Source: Ruminococcaceae bacterium UBA866 (GTDB lineage Bacteria > Bacillota > Clostridia > Oscillospirales > Ruminococcaceae). Taken from it: a DNA stretch of 18,316 nucleotides. Where the stretch lies: NCBI GenBank assembly GCA_002295325.1, contig DBGA01000087.1, forward strand, positions 1-18,316, in the 5' to 3' direction. The notes beneath the pieces were generated by a model. It was given only the letters and a program-made list of their open reading frames with translations. It was not told where the DNA came from and made no database searches. Shown one piece after another: positions 6,716 to 15,183 of this stretch; positions within the stretch are counted from its first letter, which is position 1, and the number at the start of each line of letters is the position of its first letter. The translations under genes and the position numbers were made by a program.

Positions 6716-7249
6716 TTAAACTTCTATTCCACCCCGTGCATGAATTCCCTTATCATAGGGATGCTTTACTTTTTTTATATCACAAACATAATCTGCAATT
6801 TTTATGAATTCCTCGTTTGGATTTCTTCCCGTCATAACCACCTCGATTTGGGGTGGTTTATTTTTTATAAAGGATAATAGCATTTCATAATCTATTAAGT
6901 CTGTGCTGATTGCACCAAAAACTTCGTCTAAAATGAGCACATCGCACTCGCCATCTTCACAAAGTGAGATTGCATTTTCTAGCGGCTCATTGTGGTTTTT
7001 GGTGACTATCTTCTTTTGCTCGTCATTCATTGCAAACGAAAAGCCAGCCACTTCTTTGCCTGAAAGTATCGTTACATTTTTAAAAGTGCTTAAAGGTTTT
7101 AGTTCGCTACTATTTCCATCCTTTAAAAACTGTGCAATGACTACACGATAGCCATACCCAACCGCCCGTAGAGCAAGTCCCATAGCAGCAGTTGTCTTGC
7201 CTTTTCCGTCACCACAATAGATGTGCATTAATCCAAGTTCATTTTTCAT
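6716..7249 (-). CDS. cobO: Corrinoid (cob(I)yrinic acid a,c-diamide) adenosyltransferase
   Basis: 177 residues, the usual length for the CobO/BtuR/CobA family (EC 2.5.1.17), which transfers the 5'-deoxyadenosyl group of ATP to reduced corrinoid to make the adenosylcobalamin form. The P-loop GDGKGKTTAAMG is at residues 13-24, LILDEVFGA near residue 110 is the Walker B-like region, and the family-specific ending HPYDKGIHARGGIE is at residues 163-176. ATG at 7249 follows AAGGAGG. No other cobalamin gene and no B12 riboswitch are seen nearby, which fits corrinoid salvage, though biosynthesis genes could lie elsewhere. Confidence 0.95.
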   Translation of the reverse strand: MKNELGLMHIYCGDGKGKTTAAMGLALRAVGYGYRVVIAQFLKDGNSSELKPLSTFKNVTILSGKEVAGFSFAMNDEQKKIVTKNHNEPLENAISLCEDGECDVLILDEVFGAISTDLIDYEMLLSFIKNKPPQIEVVMTGRNPNEEFIKIADYVCDIKKVKHPYDKGIHARGGIEV

Positions 7250-7333
7250 TGTCGTTAAACCTCCTTATTATAAACTTCTAGATACCTCTGAAACTATCTG
7301 TAATCAGCAAAAGTTTTCAACAACTAAAGCTCT

Positions 7334-7339
7334 ATTATA
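7334..7339 (-). promoter_or_regulatory. Possible -10 box for cobO-kinase operon
   Basis: A perfect TATAAT on the minus strand lies about 85 bases before the cobO start. No clear -35 is seen at 16-18 bases, so the call is weak. Confidence 0.35.
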
Positions 7340-7392
7340 CTCAAAACTTTTAATGAATTAAGCGTCACAATGGTGTCAAATAGAGTGGAAAA

Positions 7393-7419
7393 GCTCTAAC
7401 ACAATTACTGCGTTAGAGC
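7393..7419 (-). terminator. Probable terminator after asnB
   Basis: GCTCTAAC (7393-7400) and GTTAGAGC (7412-7419) form an eight-base stem with an 11-base loop. On the minus strand the stem is followed by TTTTCC. It begins ten bases after the asnB stop; the short T-run makes it weaker than the other terminators here. Confidence 0.6.
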
Positions 7420-7428
7420 GGTTATACC

Positions 7429-9267
7429 TTATAGTTTCACAAAAAATTCCTCATACCAAACAAGGAAAGAGAAGACTGCCCAAATTTTAGCAACACAATG
7501 GGGCTTGCCTGTCCTATGGTCATCTAATAGCCTTGTAATCTTACTTACATTAAAAAACTTATTTGCTACATCATTGGTAAAATATGATTTTACAAGGTCA
7601 TAATATCTGTCCTCTTTTAACCACTCGGGTAAAGGTAGTGGAAACGCAAGCTTTTTGCGGTTTGCACTAGTTGGATTAATCTGCCTGTTGGCAGCTTTTC
7701 TAAGAGCAAGCTTGGTATTTTCCTCGCTCACCTTGTATTTTGTTGGCAAAGTCCTTGCAACATTAAATATTTCAATATCAAGGAATGGAACTCTGAGCTC
7801 TAGAGAATGTGCCATACTCATTTTGTCGGCTTTGAGTAGGATTTCTTGTACCATCCAAACGTGGATATCCATATATTGCATCTTTGCAATATCGTCCATA
7901 TCTTTTACCTTGTCATAAAAAGGCTTGGTGTAATATTGCGGTCTTTTTACATCATATTGCTTTTTAAGTATCTTTTCACGCTCGCCAACCTTGAATACGT
8001 TTGAGTTTCCTAGATAACGCTCCTCAACAGGTTGACTTCCTCTGATAATAAAGTTTTTACCCTTAAAATCAGGCAAACCTTTTGCAACAACTGCCGCAGA
8101 TTTACGCAAAAAGCTAGGAACTCTCTTTTGATATTTCCTAACTGCAATAGGCTCTTTGTAAACATTATATCCGCCAAACATCTCATCTGCACCCTCACCC
8201 GAAAGTACAACCTTGATGTCTTTTGCTGCACGCTCCGAAATAAAGTAAAGCAGATTTGCGCTAGGGTTTGCAAGTGGCTCGTCAAGGTGATATTGTACCT
8301 TGCCTACATTTGCAAAATATTCCTCGCTGGTAAGACGCTTTTCATAGTTTTCAACATGAATTTCATCAGCCAGCATTTTTGCATCTGCCGCCTCACTGTA
8401 ACGGGTATCATCAAACCCAATGGTATATGTTTTTACGTCTTGCAGCTTTGAAAGTTCACTGGCAACATAGCTTGAATCGACACCACTTGAAAGAAAACAA
8501 CCAACCTCGACATCGGCAATTTTATGCGCCAAAACACTCTCTTTGAAGGTCTTTTCAATGTCATCAACAAAGCTCTCAAGGGGTTTATCATTGTCAATAT
8601 CAAACTCCGGTGTATAATAACGTTTAACTATCATATCACCACCCTTATACTCATAATAATGTGCAGGTGGAAGCTTATAGACATTTTTGAAGAATGTTTC
8701 ATAGCCTGGCACACAAGCAAAAGTAAGATAGTTTGGCAAACAATCCTCGTTAAGCTCTTTTTTAAACTCAGGGTGAGAAAGAAAGCTTTTTATCTCGCTA
8801 CCGAACAGTAGGGAATTACCCATTTGCGCATAATAATAGGGTTTGATGCCGAAATGGTCTCTAGCACCAAATAGCTTTTTCTTTTTTTTGTCCCAAATGG
8901 TGAATGCAAACATTCCACGAAGTTTATTTAGCAATGCCGCCCCATATTCTTCATAACCATGAAGCAACACCTCAGAGTCGGTCAATGTTTTAAAAATATG
9001 TCCTTTTTCAATCAAACCTCGTCTTAAAACTTGATAGTTATAAATTTCACCGTTAAAGATAAGTGCCATGGAGTTATCCTCATTGAGAAGAGGCTGTGTT
9101 CCGCCCTCAAGGTCAATGATACTTAGGCGAACAAACCCCAAAGCCACATCATCATCAACATAACTCTCGTGGGAATCAGGCCCCCTGTGTTCAATTTTTT
9201 TGAGCATCTCTTTGATGATTTTTTCTTTATTACTACATTTACTGCTAAATCCTACAAATCCACACAT
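7429..9267 (-). CDS. asnB: Asparagine synthase (glutamine-hydrolysing)
   Basis: 612 residues. AsnB makes asparagine from aspartate, ATP and glutamine. The N-terminal Ntn glutaminase begins MCGFVGF with catalytic Cys2, which fixes the start; HRGPDSHES, RLSIIDLEGGTQPL and FNGEIYNY follow. The synthetase half has the PP-loop FLSSGVDSS at residues 248-256, LSGEGADEMFGGY at 345-357 and ELRVPFLD further on, so both active sites look intact. A terminator-like hairpin follows. Oddity: the ATG has no recognisable ribosome site. Instead the same frame upstream holds a short GTG-started frame (9324-9271) preceded by GAGGG and ending TAA TGA right against the asnB ATG. It lies 91 bases after the phosphofructokinase gene with no promoter visible between, so co-transcription and translational coupling are likely. 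Confidence 0.96.
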   Translation of the reverse strand: MCGFVGFSSKCSNKEKIIKEMLKKIEHRGPDSHESYVDDDVALGFVRLSIIDLEGGTQPLLNEDNSMALIFNGEIYNYQVLRRGLIEKGHIFKTLTDSEVLLHGYEEYGAALLNKLRGMFAFTIWDKKKKKLFGARDHFGIKPYYYAQMGNSLLFGSEIKSFLSHPEFKKELNEDCLPNYLTFACVPGYETFFKNVYKLPPAHYYEYKGGDMIVKRYYTPEFDIDNDKPLESFVDDIEKTFKESVLAHKIADVEVGCFLSSGVDSSYVASELSKLQDVKTYTIGFDDTRYSEAADAKMLADEIHVENYEKRLTSEEYFANVGKVQYHLDEPLANPSANLLYFISERAAKDIKVVLSGEGADEMFGGYNVYKEPIAVRKYQKRVPSFLRKSAAVVAKGLPDFKGKNFIIRGSQPVEERYLGNSNVFKVGEREKILKKQYDVKRPQYYTKPFYDKVKDMDDIAKMQYMDIHVWMVQEILLKADKMSMAHSLELRVPFLDIEIFNVARTLPTKYKVSEENTKLALRKAANRQINPTSANRKKLAFPLPLPEWLKEDRYYDLVKSYFTNDVANKFFNVSKITRLLDDHRTGKPHCVAKIWAVFSFLVWYEEFFVKL

Positions 9268-9270
9268 TCA

Positions 9271-9324
9271 TTAGGAGCATGATGCCTTGCCCATATCGCA
9301 AAAGCTGACATGAATAAACAGCAC
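9271..9324 (-). other. Possible 17-codon leader frame coupled to asnB
   Basis: A GTG start at 9324, with GAGGG five bases upstream, opens 17 codons (VLFIHVSFCDMGKASCS) ending TAA at 9271; a TGA follows and then the asnB ATG. Ribosomes finishing here could re-initiate on asnB, which otherwise lacks a Shine-Dalgarno. The peptide is not rich in Asn or other regulatory codons. Translation is unproven. Confidence 0.35.
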
Positions 9325-9358
9325 TTATGCCCTCGTCCCACCTTTCATTTTAACTTTT

Positions 9359-10567
9359 TTATTTGATACTCAAATAAATTGGCAATCCTGTTTCGTCCTT
9401 TATTTGCTCAATATCGCCCTGAATTAGCGGGAGCATATATTCTACAATTTCAGCTTGCACCTTTTTATCATCTAAGTCAAACCAAGATTCTGGAACATCC
9501 TTTGCCTTATTTGCAATATCAGCTACATCTGTAGCAGAAATTTCTACAGTATATGGATTATTTTTGATACGCTCAAATATCATAGTAATTCCGGTTTGTC
9601 CTTCAATTGCTGCCTCAACAGCCCTTTCGCCAATCAGCCTCGCCTCGTCTATATCGGTTTTAGACGCAAGATGAGATGCACAGCGTTGCATTACATTAAG
9701 CTCAACAGAACGCACCTTACAGCCCACTTCTCTCATAACTAGCCCCTCGAGATACTTTCCAACTCCGCTTAAATAAGTATGCCCAAAACTGTCAACCGCT
9801 CCACTTTTGGTACACATTCCAACATAATTATCTGTTTTATCTTTAATTCCCTCGCTGACAACGCAAATCACTGATTTTTCGTTTTCAAGCGTGAGATTTA
9901 TTTTCTTAATAAATTCATCTTCGTCAAATTCCACCTCAGGTATTGCAATGATATGAGGTGCAGTTTTGCCCAAAAATCGAGGGAGTGCCGCTGCCAGTGT
10001 AAGCCATCCGCTGTTTCTTCCCATAATTTCAACAATTACAACACTCGGAACAGGATAGATTTCGCTGTCTTTAATAATTTCGCTCATTGTATGATAAAGA
10101 TATTTTGCAGAACTTCCAAACCCTGGCGTATGGTCTGTTACAGGTAGGTCGTTATCTATCGTTTTCGGCACGCCGATTACTTTGATTGAAGAATTTTTTT
10201 CTTTAAAATATTTAGAAAGTTGTAGCACAGTGTCCATTGAATCATTTCCACCAATATAAAAAAGATAGCCGATTTCATGTTTATTCAGTACTGCTTCAAT
10301 TGCTTCAAAGCTTTCAGGTTTAAGCTTATGTCGGCAAGAGCCTAATGCCATTGCTGGAGTTTGCTGTAGAAGTTGTAGGCTTTTTTCATCAGAAAATTTT
10401 GATAAATCTACAATATTGTCGTTTATTACACCCTCAATACCATGTAGTGCACCATATACTTTTCCAAAGTGATTACTCTTTGATGCTGCACAAATGATAC
10501 CTGCAAGTGATGAGTTAATTGCAACGCTTGGTCCGCCGGATAATCCGATTAATATATTATTTCCCAT
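9359..10567 (-). CDS. pfp: Phosphofructokinase, PPi-dependent type by sequence
   Basis: 402 residues, group A PFK fold. It phosphorylates fructose 6-phosphate to fructose 1,6-bisphosphate in glycolysis. GLSGGPSVAINSS is at residues 8-20, GGNDS at 106-110, PKTIDND at 134-140 and MGRNSGW at 182-188. The donor-determining positions are Asp109 (Gly104 in E. coli ATP-PFK) and Lys135 (Gly124 in E. coli); Asp plus Lys is the known signature of pyrophosphate-using enzymes, whose reaction is reversible. ATG at 10567 follows GGAGG. A good promoter lies upstream and asnB follows. Annotation pipelines may call it simply 6-phosphofructokinase; PPi use is inferred from two residues and not measured. Confidence 0.9.
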   Translation of the reverse strand: MGNNILIGLSGGPSVAINSSLAGIICAASKSNHFGKVYGALHGIEGVINDNIVDLSKFSDEKSLQLLQQTPAMALGSCRHKLKPESFEAIEAVLNKHEIGYLFYIGGNDSMDTVLQLSKYFKEKNSSIKVIGVPKTIDNDLPVTDHTPGFGSSAKYLYHTMSEIIKDSEIYPVPSVVIVEIMGRNSGWLTLAAALPRFLGKTAPHIIAIPEVEFDEDEFIKKINLTLENEKSVICVVSEGIKDKTDNYVGMCTKSGAVDSFGHTYLSGVGKYLEGLVMREVGCKVRSVELNVMQRCASHLASKTDIDEARLIGERAVEAAIEGQTGITMIFERIKNNPYTVEISATDVADIANKAKDVPESWFDLDDKKVQAEIVEYMLPLIQGDIEQIKDETGLPIYLSIK

Positions 10568-10617
10568 AAATCCTCCGTTAATATATATGCTATTTTACAA
10601 TCTGCATATATTATTTA

Positions 10618-10646
10618 ATTATACACGAGTTATGGTTCTTTTGCAA
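10618..10646 (-). promoter_or_regulatory. Predicted sigma-A promoter of pfp-asnB
   Basis: On the minus strand TTGCAA (10641-10646) is followed after 17 bases by a perfect TATAAT (10618-10623). Transcription would start near 10611, leaving a leader of about 43 bases with a GGAGG site. Confidence 0.6.
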
Positions 10647-10669
10647 ATGTTTATATTATGGATATCGTG

Positions 10670-10702
10670 AAAAAACAGGTAGCATTATGCTACCTGTTTT
10701 TT
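10670..10702 (-). terminator. Intrinsic terminator of symporter gene
   Basis: The 15-base stem AAAAAACAGGTAGCA pairs perfectly with 10688-10702 around a three-base TTA loop. The minus-strand RNA ends in six U residues, and so does the plus strand, so it can work in both directions. It begins ten bases after the symporter stop and separates that unit from the phosphofructokinase promoter. Confidence 0.9.
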
Positions 10703-10712
10703 TAAAGTTATA

Positions 10713-12215
10713 TTATACAGTTTCATCTTGTAGTGTAAATGTTTTATCAAAGAAATTAGCTGGAACTTCTGAATGTTTACCACCAAGCTTAATGCCAATA
10801 AGTGTGCCAATAACGCAAGCAACGAATGAAGATGCCATTGCAATTACACCAAAAAGCGGAGCATTTGCTGTGTTAAAACCAGAGAAGATGGCAAGGAAAA
10901 TAGAAATTGAAGCACCACCTATCATGCCAAACCAAGCGCCCATTTTGTTCATCCTTTTCCACCATAGTCCAAGTAGATAAGGGGCTAAGAATGCACCTGA
11001 AACTGTGCCCCAACTAAATGACATTAATAGTAAAATCGGAGTTTTTACTGCTGCAATTATGTAGGATAAAATGATAAATACCAAACACATAGCCCTTGTT
11101 AGAGTAAGGGTCTTTTCTTTTGTGATTTTTGAGTTTTTGCGTCCTGCAATGAGGTCAATTGAAATGGTAGCACAGGAAGTAAGTGTGATACCCGAAAGGG
11201 TTGACACCGATGCTGAAAGTACCAGAATTAAGACTATCCCAAGCAGTAGTGCTGGCAATGCATTGTTTAGCATAGTTGGTATCATTTGATCATGAATTGA
11301 GTTTGGGACTTCTGTGAAAAACAAGCGGGTAAGTGAACCAACAAAGTATGCACCAATCGAGATAATTGCAGCAAACCCTGTTGAAATAATTGTGCCTGCT
11401 TTGATTGCTTTATCATTTGCAACGCCATAGAATTTCTGTATCATCTGTGGCATTCCCCATGTGCCGACACTTGTAAGCAAGCAAAGTCCCACAAGTTTGA
11501 GAATTTGCCCCCCGTCAAGGCTTAATACCTCTTGTTTATCCATGATTTCCATTAAGCGAGGAATTCCCTCGGATAATCCACCAACTTGATCCGAACGAAT
11601 GATGAAAAACACCATTAGGAGTACTCCACCTATCATCACAATACCCTGTATTAAGTCTGCGGAAAGAGAGGCAATATAGCCACCAGCAACAAGGTAAACC
11701 GCCGCAATACAAGCGATTGCAACCATTGCCCACATATAGTTAATTCCAAGCACAATCTCGCACAAATAAGATAGCCCCGAGTATACGCTTGCTGAGTATG
11801 GTATCATAAAAATAAATATGATAATTGCGGCAAAAGTTTTCATGTTTCTGCTTTGGTAACGTGCCTCAAACAATTGAGGCATCGTTTTTATCTTTAGTCG
11901 CCTTGTAACGTCCCTAGTTTTAGCAGCAAGAAGTTTCCAGGCAAGATATGCACCTAACGCGGCATTTGATACGCCAATTAAAACTGCCCACAGTCCAAAG
12001 TCCCAGCCTGACCGACCAGCATATCCAATAAATAATACAGCAGAAAAATATGTTGTTCCATATGCAAATGCAGACATCCAAGGCCCTGCTTTTCGTGAGC
12101 CGACAACGAAATCCGTCAGAGTTTTTGTTTTTCTTGCACTTTTAACGCCAACTGCTACCATGGCGATTATATAAAGTGCAATCACCGCCCATATTTGTAC
12201 TAGCCTAAAATCCAC
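10713..12215 (-). CDS. Sodium:solute symporter (SSS family)
   Basis: 500 residues of highly hydrophobic protein with about 13 membrane segments, the SSS (PutP/SGLT) size and LeuT-like fold. Typical parts are YIIAMVAVGVKSARKTKTL at the N-terminus, DFVVGSRKAGPWMSAFAYGT near residues 35-54, YLVAGGYIASLSADLIQG near 178-195 and LSASVSTLSGI near 330-341, where the Ser-rich segment belongs to the Na+ site. It imports an organic solute with sodium across the cytoplasmic membrane. Substrate (amino acid, carboxylate, sugar or vitamin) cannot be assigned. The start is GTG at 12215: AAGGAG is nine bases before it and the frame is closed by TGA just upstream. Monocistronic, with its own promoter and terminator. 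Confidence 0.9.
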   Translation of the reverse strand: MDFRLVQIWAVIALYIIAMVAVGVKSARKTKTLTDFVVGSRKAGPWMSAFAYGTTYFSAVLFIGYAGRSGWDFGLWAVLIGVSNAALGAYLAWKLLAAKTRDVTRRLKIKTMPQLFEARYQSRNMKTFAAIIIFIFMIPYSASVYSGLSYLCEIVLGINYMWAMVAIACIAAVYLVAGGYIASLSADLIQGIVMIGGVLLMVFFIIRSDQVGGLSEGIPRLMEIMDKQEVLSLDGGQILKLVGLCLLTSVGTWGMPQMIQKFYGVANDKAIKAGTIISTGFAAIISIGAYFVGSLTRLFFTEVPNSIHDQMIPTMLNNALPALLLGIVLILVLSASVSTLSGITLTSCATISIDLIAGRKNSKITKEKTLTLTRAMCLVFIILSYIIAAVKTPILLLMSFSWGTVSGAFLAPYLLGLWWKRMNKMGAWFGMIGGASISIFLAIFSGFNTANAPLFGVIAMASSFVACVIGTLIGIKLGGKHSEVPANFFDKTFTLQDETV

Positions 12216-12281
12216 AACACATCACTCCTTATTATTTTTCCTTTATTAGTTTAAAGCTTTTACTCACTAAAGTACTTTAAT

Positions 12282-12317
12282 AATATATCATACCCTATTG
12301 TAAAATGCAATAGGGTA
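12282..12317 (-). promoter_or_regulatory. Symporter promoter overlapped by a 10-base-arm inverted repeat
   Basis: On the minus strand TTGCAT (12305-12310) is followed after 17 bases by TATATT (12282-12287). TACCCTATTG (12291-12300) and CAATAGGGTA (12308-12317) form a perfect inverted repeat with a seven-base spacer lying over the -35 box and spacer. This is a typical place for a repressor site. The -35 match is weak (three of six). Confidence 0.45.
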
Positions 12318-12337
12318 ATTAAAATCATTTCATATTC

Positions 12338-12366
12338 TTTACAATATTCTATTTTTCGTGTACTAT
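12338..12366 (+). promoter_or_regulatory. Predicted promoter of the SHOCT-protein transcript
   Basis: TTTACA (12338-12343) is followed after exactly 17 bases by TACTAT (12361-12366). Transcription would start near 12373, giving a leader of about 120 bases that contains a bulged hairpin and a terminator-like hairpin. Confidence 0.5.
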
Positions 12367-12385
12367 AGATTATAGTAATAATAAC

Positions 12386-12468
12386 CTCTATGGTGCCCGA
12401 AATCAAAGATTTCGACCATAACGAGAACATTGAATCACGGGTATTTATTTGCTACGCAAATATTTTTT
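12386..12468 (+). ncRNA. Structured leader RNA with terminator-like hairpin (candidate attenuator)
   Basis: First stem: CTC (12386-12388), TATGGT (12389-12394) and CGAAATC (12398-12404) pair with GATTTCG (12408-12414), ACCATA (12415-12420) and GAG (12423-12425), leaving bulges GCC and AC and a three-base AAA loop. Second stem: TATTTGC (12446-12452) and GCAAATA (12456-12462) around TAC, followed at once by six T, as in an intrinsic terminator. TGCCCG (12394-12399) could alternatively pair with CGGGTA (12438-12443), counting one G-U. The hairpin ends 27 bases before the start codon of the next gene, the arrangement of riboswitches and attenuators. No known class is recognised. It could instead be a free small RNA or a dispersed palindromic repeat. 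Confidence 0.5.
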
Positions 12469-12495
12469 ATGATATAACAGATTGGAAGATAGCAT

Positions 12496-12858
12496 ATGAG
12501 CAAACAACGCATAACGTCTAAACAAGCACAATCGCTGATTGGATCCTCTGTGTCCCTGTTTTTTGTTGGGGTAGGTTTGTTTTCCCTAATTCCAGCAACT
12601 GGAGCTTTCGGAGTCCTCTGGACACTATTTGCATCTGTGATGTGCATATTAAATATAATGAATGCACTTCCTAAAAAGGGAGTTGCTAGCGGTCAAACTA
12701 CTGTTGAAGATAATAGAATAAATAATAGCACCCCTGCAAAAAATTCACAGTCAAGCCCAGAGGAAAGGCTACTTTCGTTAATGGAATTATATAAAAACGG
12801 ACTTATTGAAAAAGAGGAATATGATAAAAAAAGAAAGTCTATTATAGAATATTTATAA
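12496..12858 (+). CDS. Small membrane protein with C-terminal SHOCT domain
   Basis: 120 residues. Two hydrophobic segments, about residues 13-33 and 38-58, form a short membrane hairpin. A polar linker rich in Asn, Ser and Thr (about 60-86) follows, then a SHOCT domain at about 87-119: SPEERLLSLMELYKNGLIEK, EEYDKKRKSII. SHOCT is a short helical pair found at the ends of many bacterial membrane or DNA-binding proteins; its function is unclear, possibly oligomerisation. The ATG at 12496 has only a weak GGAAG site seven bases upstream. It is monocistronic, with a structured leader before and a terminator after. No function can be assigned. Confidence 0.8.
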   Translation: MSKQRITSKQAQSLIGSSVSLFFVGVGLFSLIPATGAFGVLWTLFASVMCILNIMNALPKKGVASGQTTVEDNRINNSTPAKNSQSSPEERLLSLMELYKNGLIEKEEYDKKRKSIIEYL

Positions 12859-12865
12859 ATTTATT

Positions 12866-12902
12866 AAAAAACACAGGGCATTTAAAATGCCCTGTGTTTT
12901 TT
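12866..12902. terminator. Bidirectional terminator between SHOCT gene and groEL
   Basis: A 37-base palindrome: AAAAAACACAGGGCATTT pairs with 12885-12902 around a single A. In each orientation the stem ends with at least six T, so it can stop both the SHOCT transcript (stop at 12858) and the convergent groEL transcript (stop at 12941). Confidence 0.9.
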
Positions 12903-12940
12903 ATTTTTATGTTATCTCGATAATTGTCTAAAGGGTCGGC

Positions 12941-14590
<1,650 letters not shown>

Positions 14591-14628
14591 TTATTTAATT
14601 TACAATTTTATTTGCAATACGACTTCTC

Positions 14629-14925
<297 letters not shown>

Positions 14926-14943
14926 TTAAAATTTTTATCTATT

Positions 14944-14970
14944 TTAGCACTCGCTATATAAGAGTGCTAA
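14944..14970. promoter_or_regulatory. CIRCE element (HrcA operator)
   Basis: TTAGCACTC (14944-14952), a nine-base spacer, and GAGTGCTAA (14962-14970): an exact match to the CIRCE consensus. It lies 30 bases ahead of the groES start, just downstream of the predicted transcription start, where HrcA blocks transcription. Confidence 0.98.
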
Positions 14971-14979
14971 CTAATATCT

Positions 14980-15007
14980 ATTGTAGTGATTTATTGTTAA
15001 ATTGCAA
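14980..15007 (-). promoter_or_regulatory. Predicted sigma-A promoter of groES-groEL
   Basis: On the minus strand TTGCAA (15002-15007) is followed after 16 bases by TACAAT (14980-14985). The CIRCE element begins about ten bases downstream of the -10 box, the usual arrangement for HrcA-controlled groE operons. Confidence 0.6.
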
Positions 15008-15083
15008 CAAAAACTTTGTGAACAATTTTTAAATTCTTTATTTTTACTGTTTTAAGGCTCGAAAAACACAAATAATTGGTATA

Positions 15084-15128
15084 AATTTACAATACATTTT
15101 AGTATATACCAGAATTACATTGTAAATT
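15084..15128. repeat. Inverted repeat upstream of DegV gene, overlapping its -35 box
   Basis: AATTTACAAT (15084-15093) and ATTGTAAATT (15119-15128) are perfect 10-base arms 25 bases apart. The right arm covers the predicted -35 box. A dimeric regulator site is possible; AT-richness makes chance pairing more likely than for GC-containing repeats. Confidence 0.4.
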
Positions 15129-15148
15129 ATTTATTTATATTGTATAAT
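15120..15148 (+). promoter_or_regulatory. Predicted sigma-A promoter of DegV gene
   Basis: TTGTAA (15120-15125) is followed after 17 bases by a perfect TATAAT (15143-15148). The start would be near 15155, which leaves too little leader for the ATG at 15163 and supports the ATG at 15184. Confidence 0.65.
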
Positions 15149-15183
15149 AACAACAGTAATATATGAAAGGATTAGGTGACACT

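Noticed and set aside
7309..7351. Inverted repeat AAAAGTTTT/AAAACTTTT around the possible cobO -10 box
   Set aside because: Nearly pure A/T runs 25 bases apart, easily produced by chance in this AT-rich DNA.
7405..7415. TAACGCAGTAA on the minus strand, identical to 11 bases at 4508-4518
   Set aside because: It is inside the loop and stem of the asnB terminator, not at a promoter, and lacks the flanking inverted arm; probably chance.
8032..8451. Open frame antisense to asnB, one of several antisense to asnB, groEL and the dehydrogenase
   Set aside because: It has no ribosome site or promoter and its composition is a by-product of the coding strand; the real gene explains the stretch fully.
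12435..12647. Minus-strand open frame overlapping the SHOCT gene and its leader
   Set aside because: No family resemblance and no ribosome site; the plus-strand gene has membrane segments, a SHOCT domain and a terminator.
15163..15183. ATG at 15163 as start of the DegV gene
   Set aside because: It lies only about eight bases after the predicted transcription start and has no ribosome site; ATG at 15184 fits both spacing and family length.
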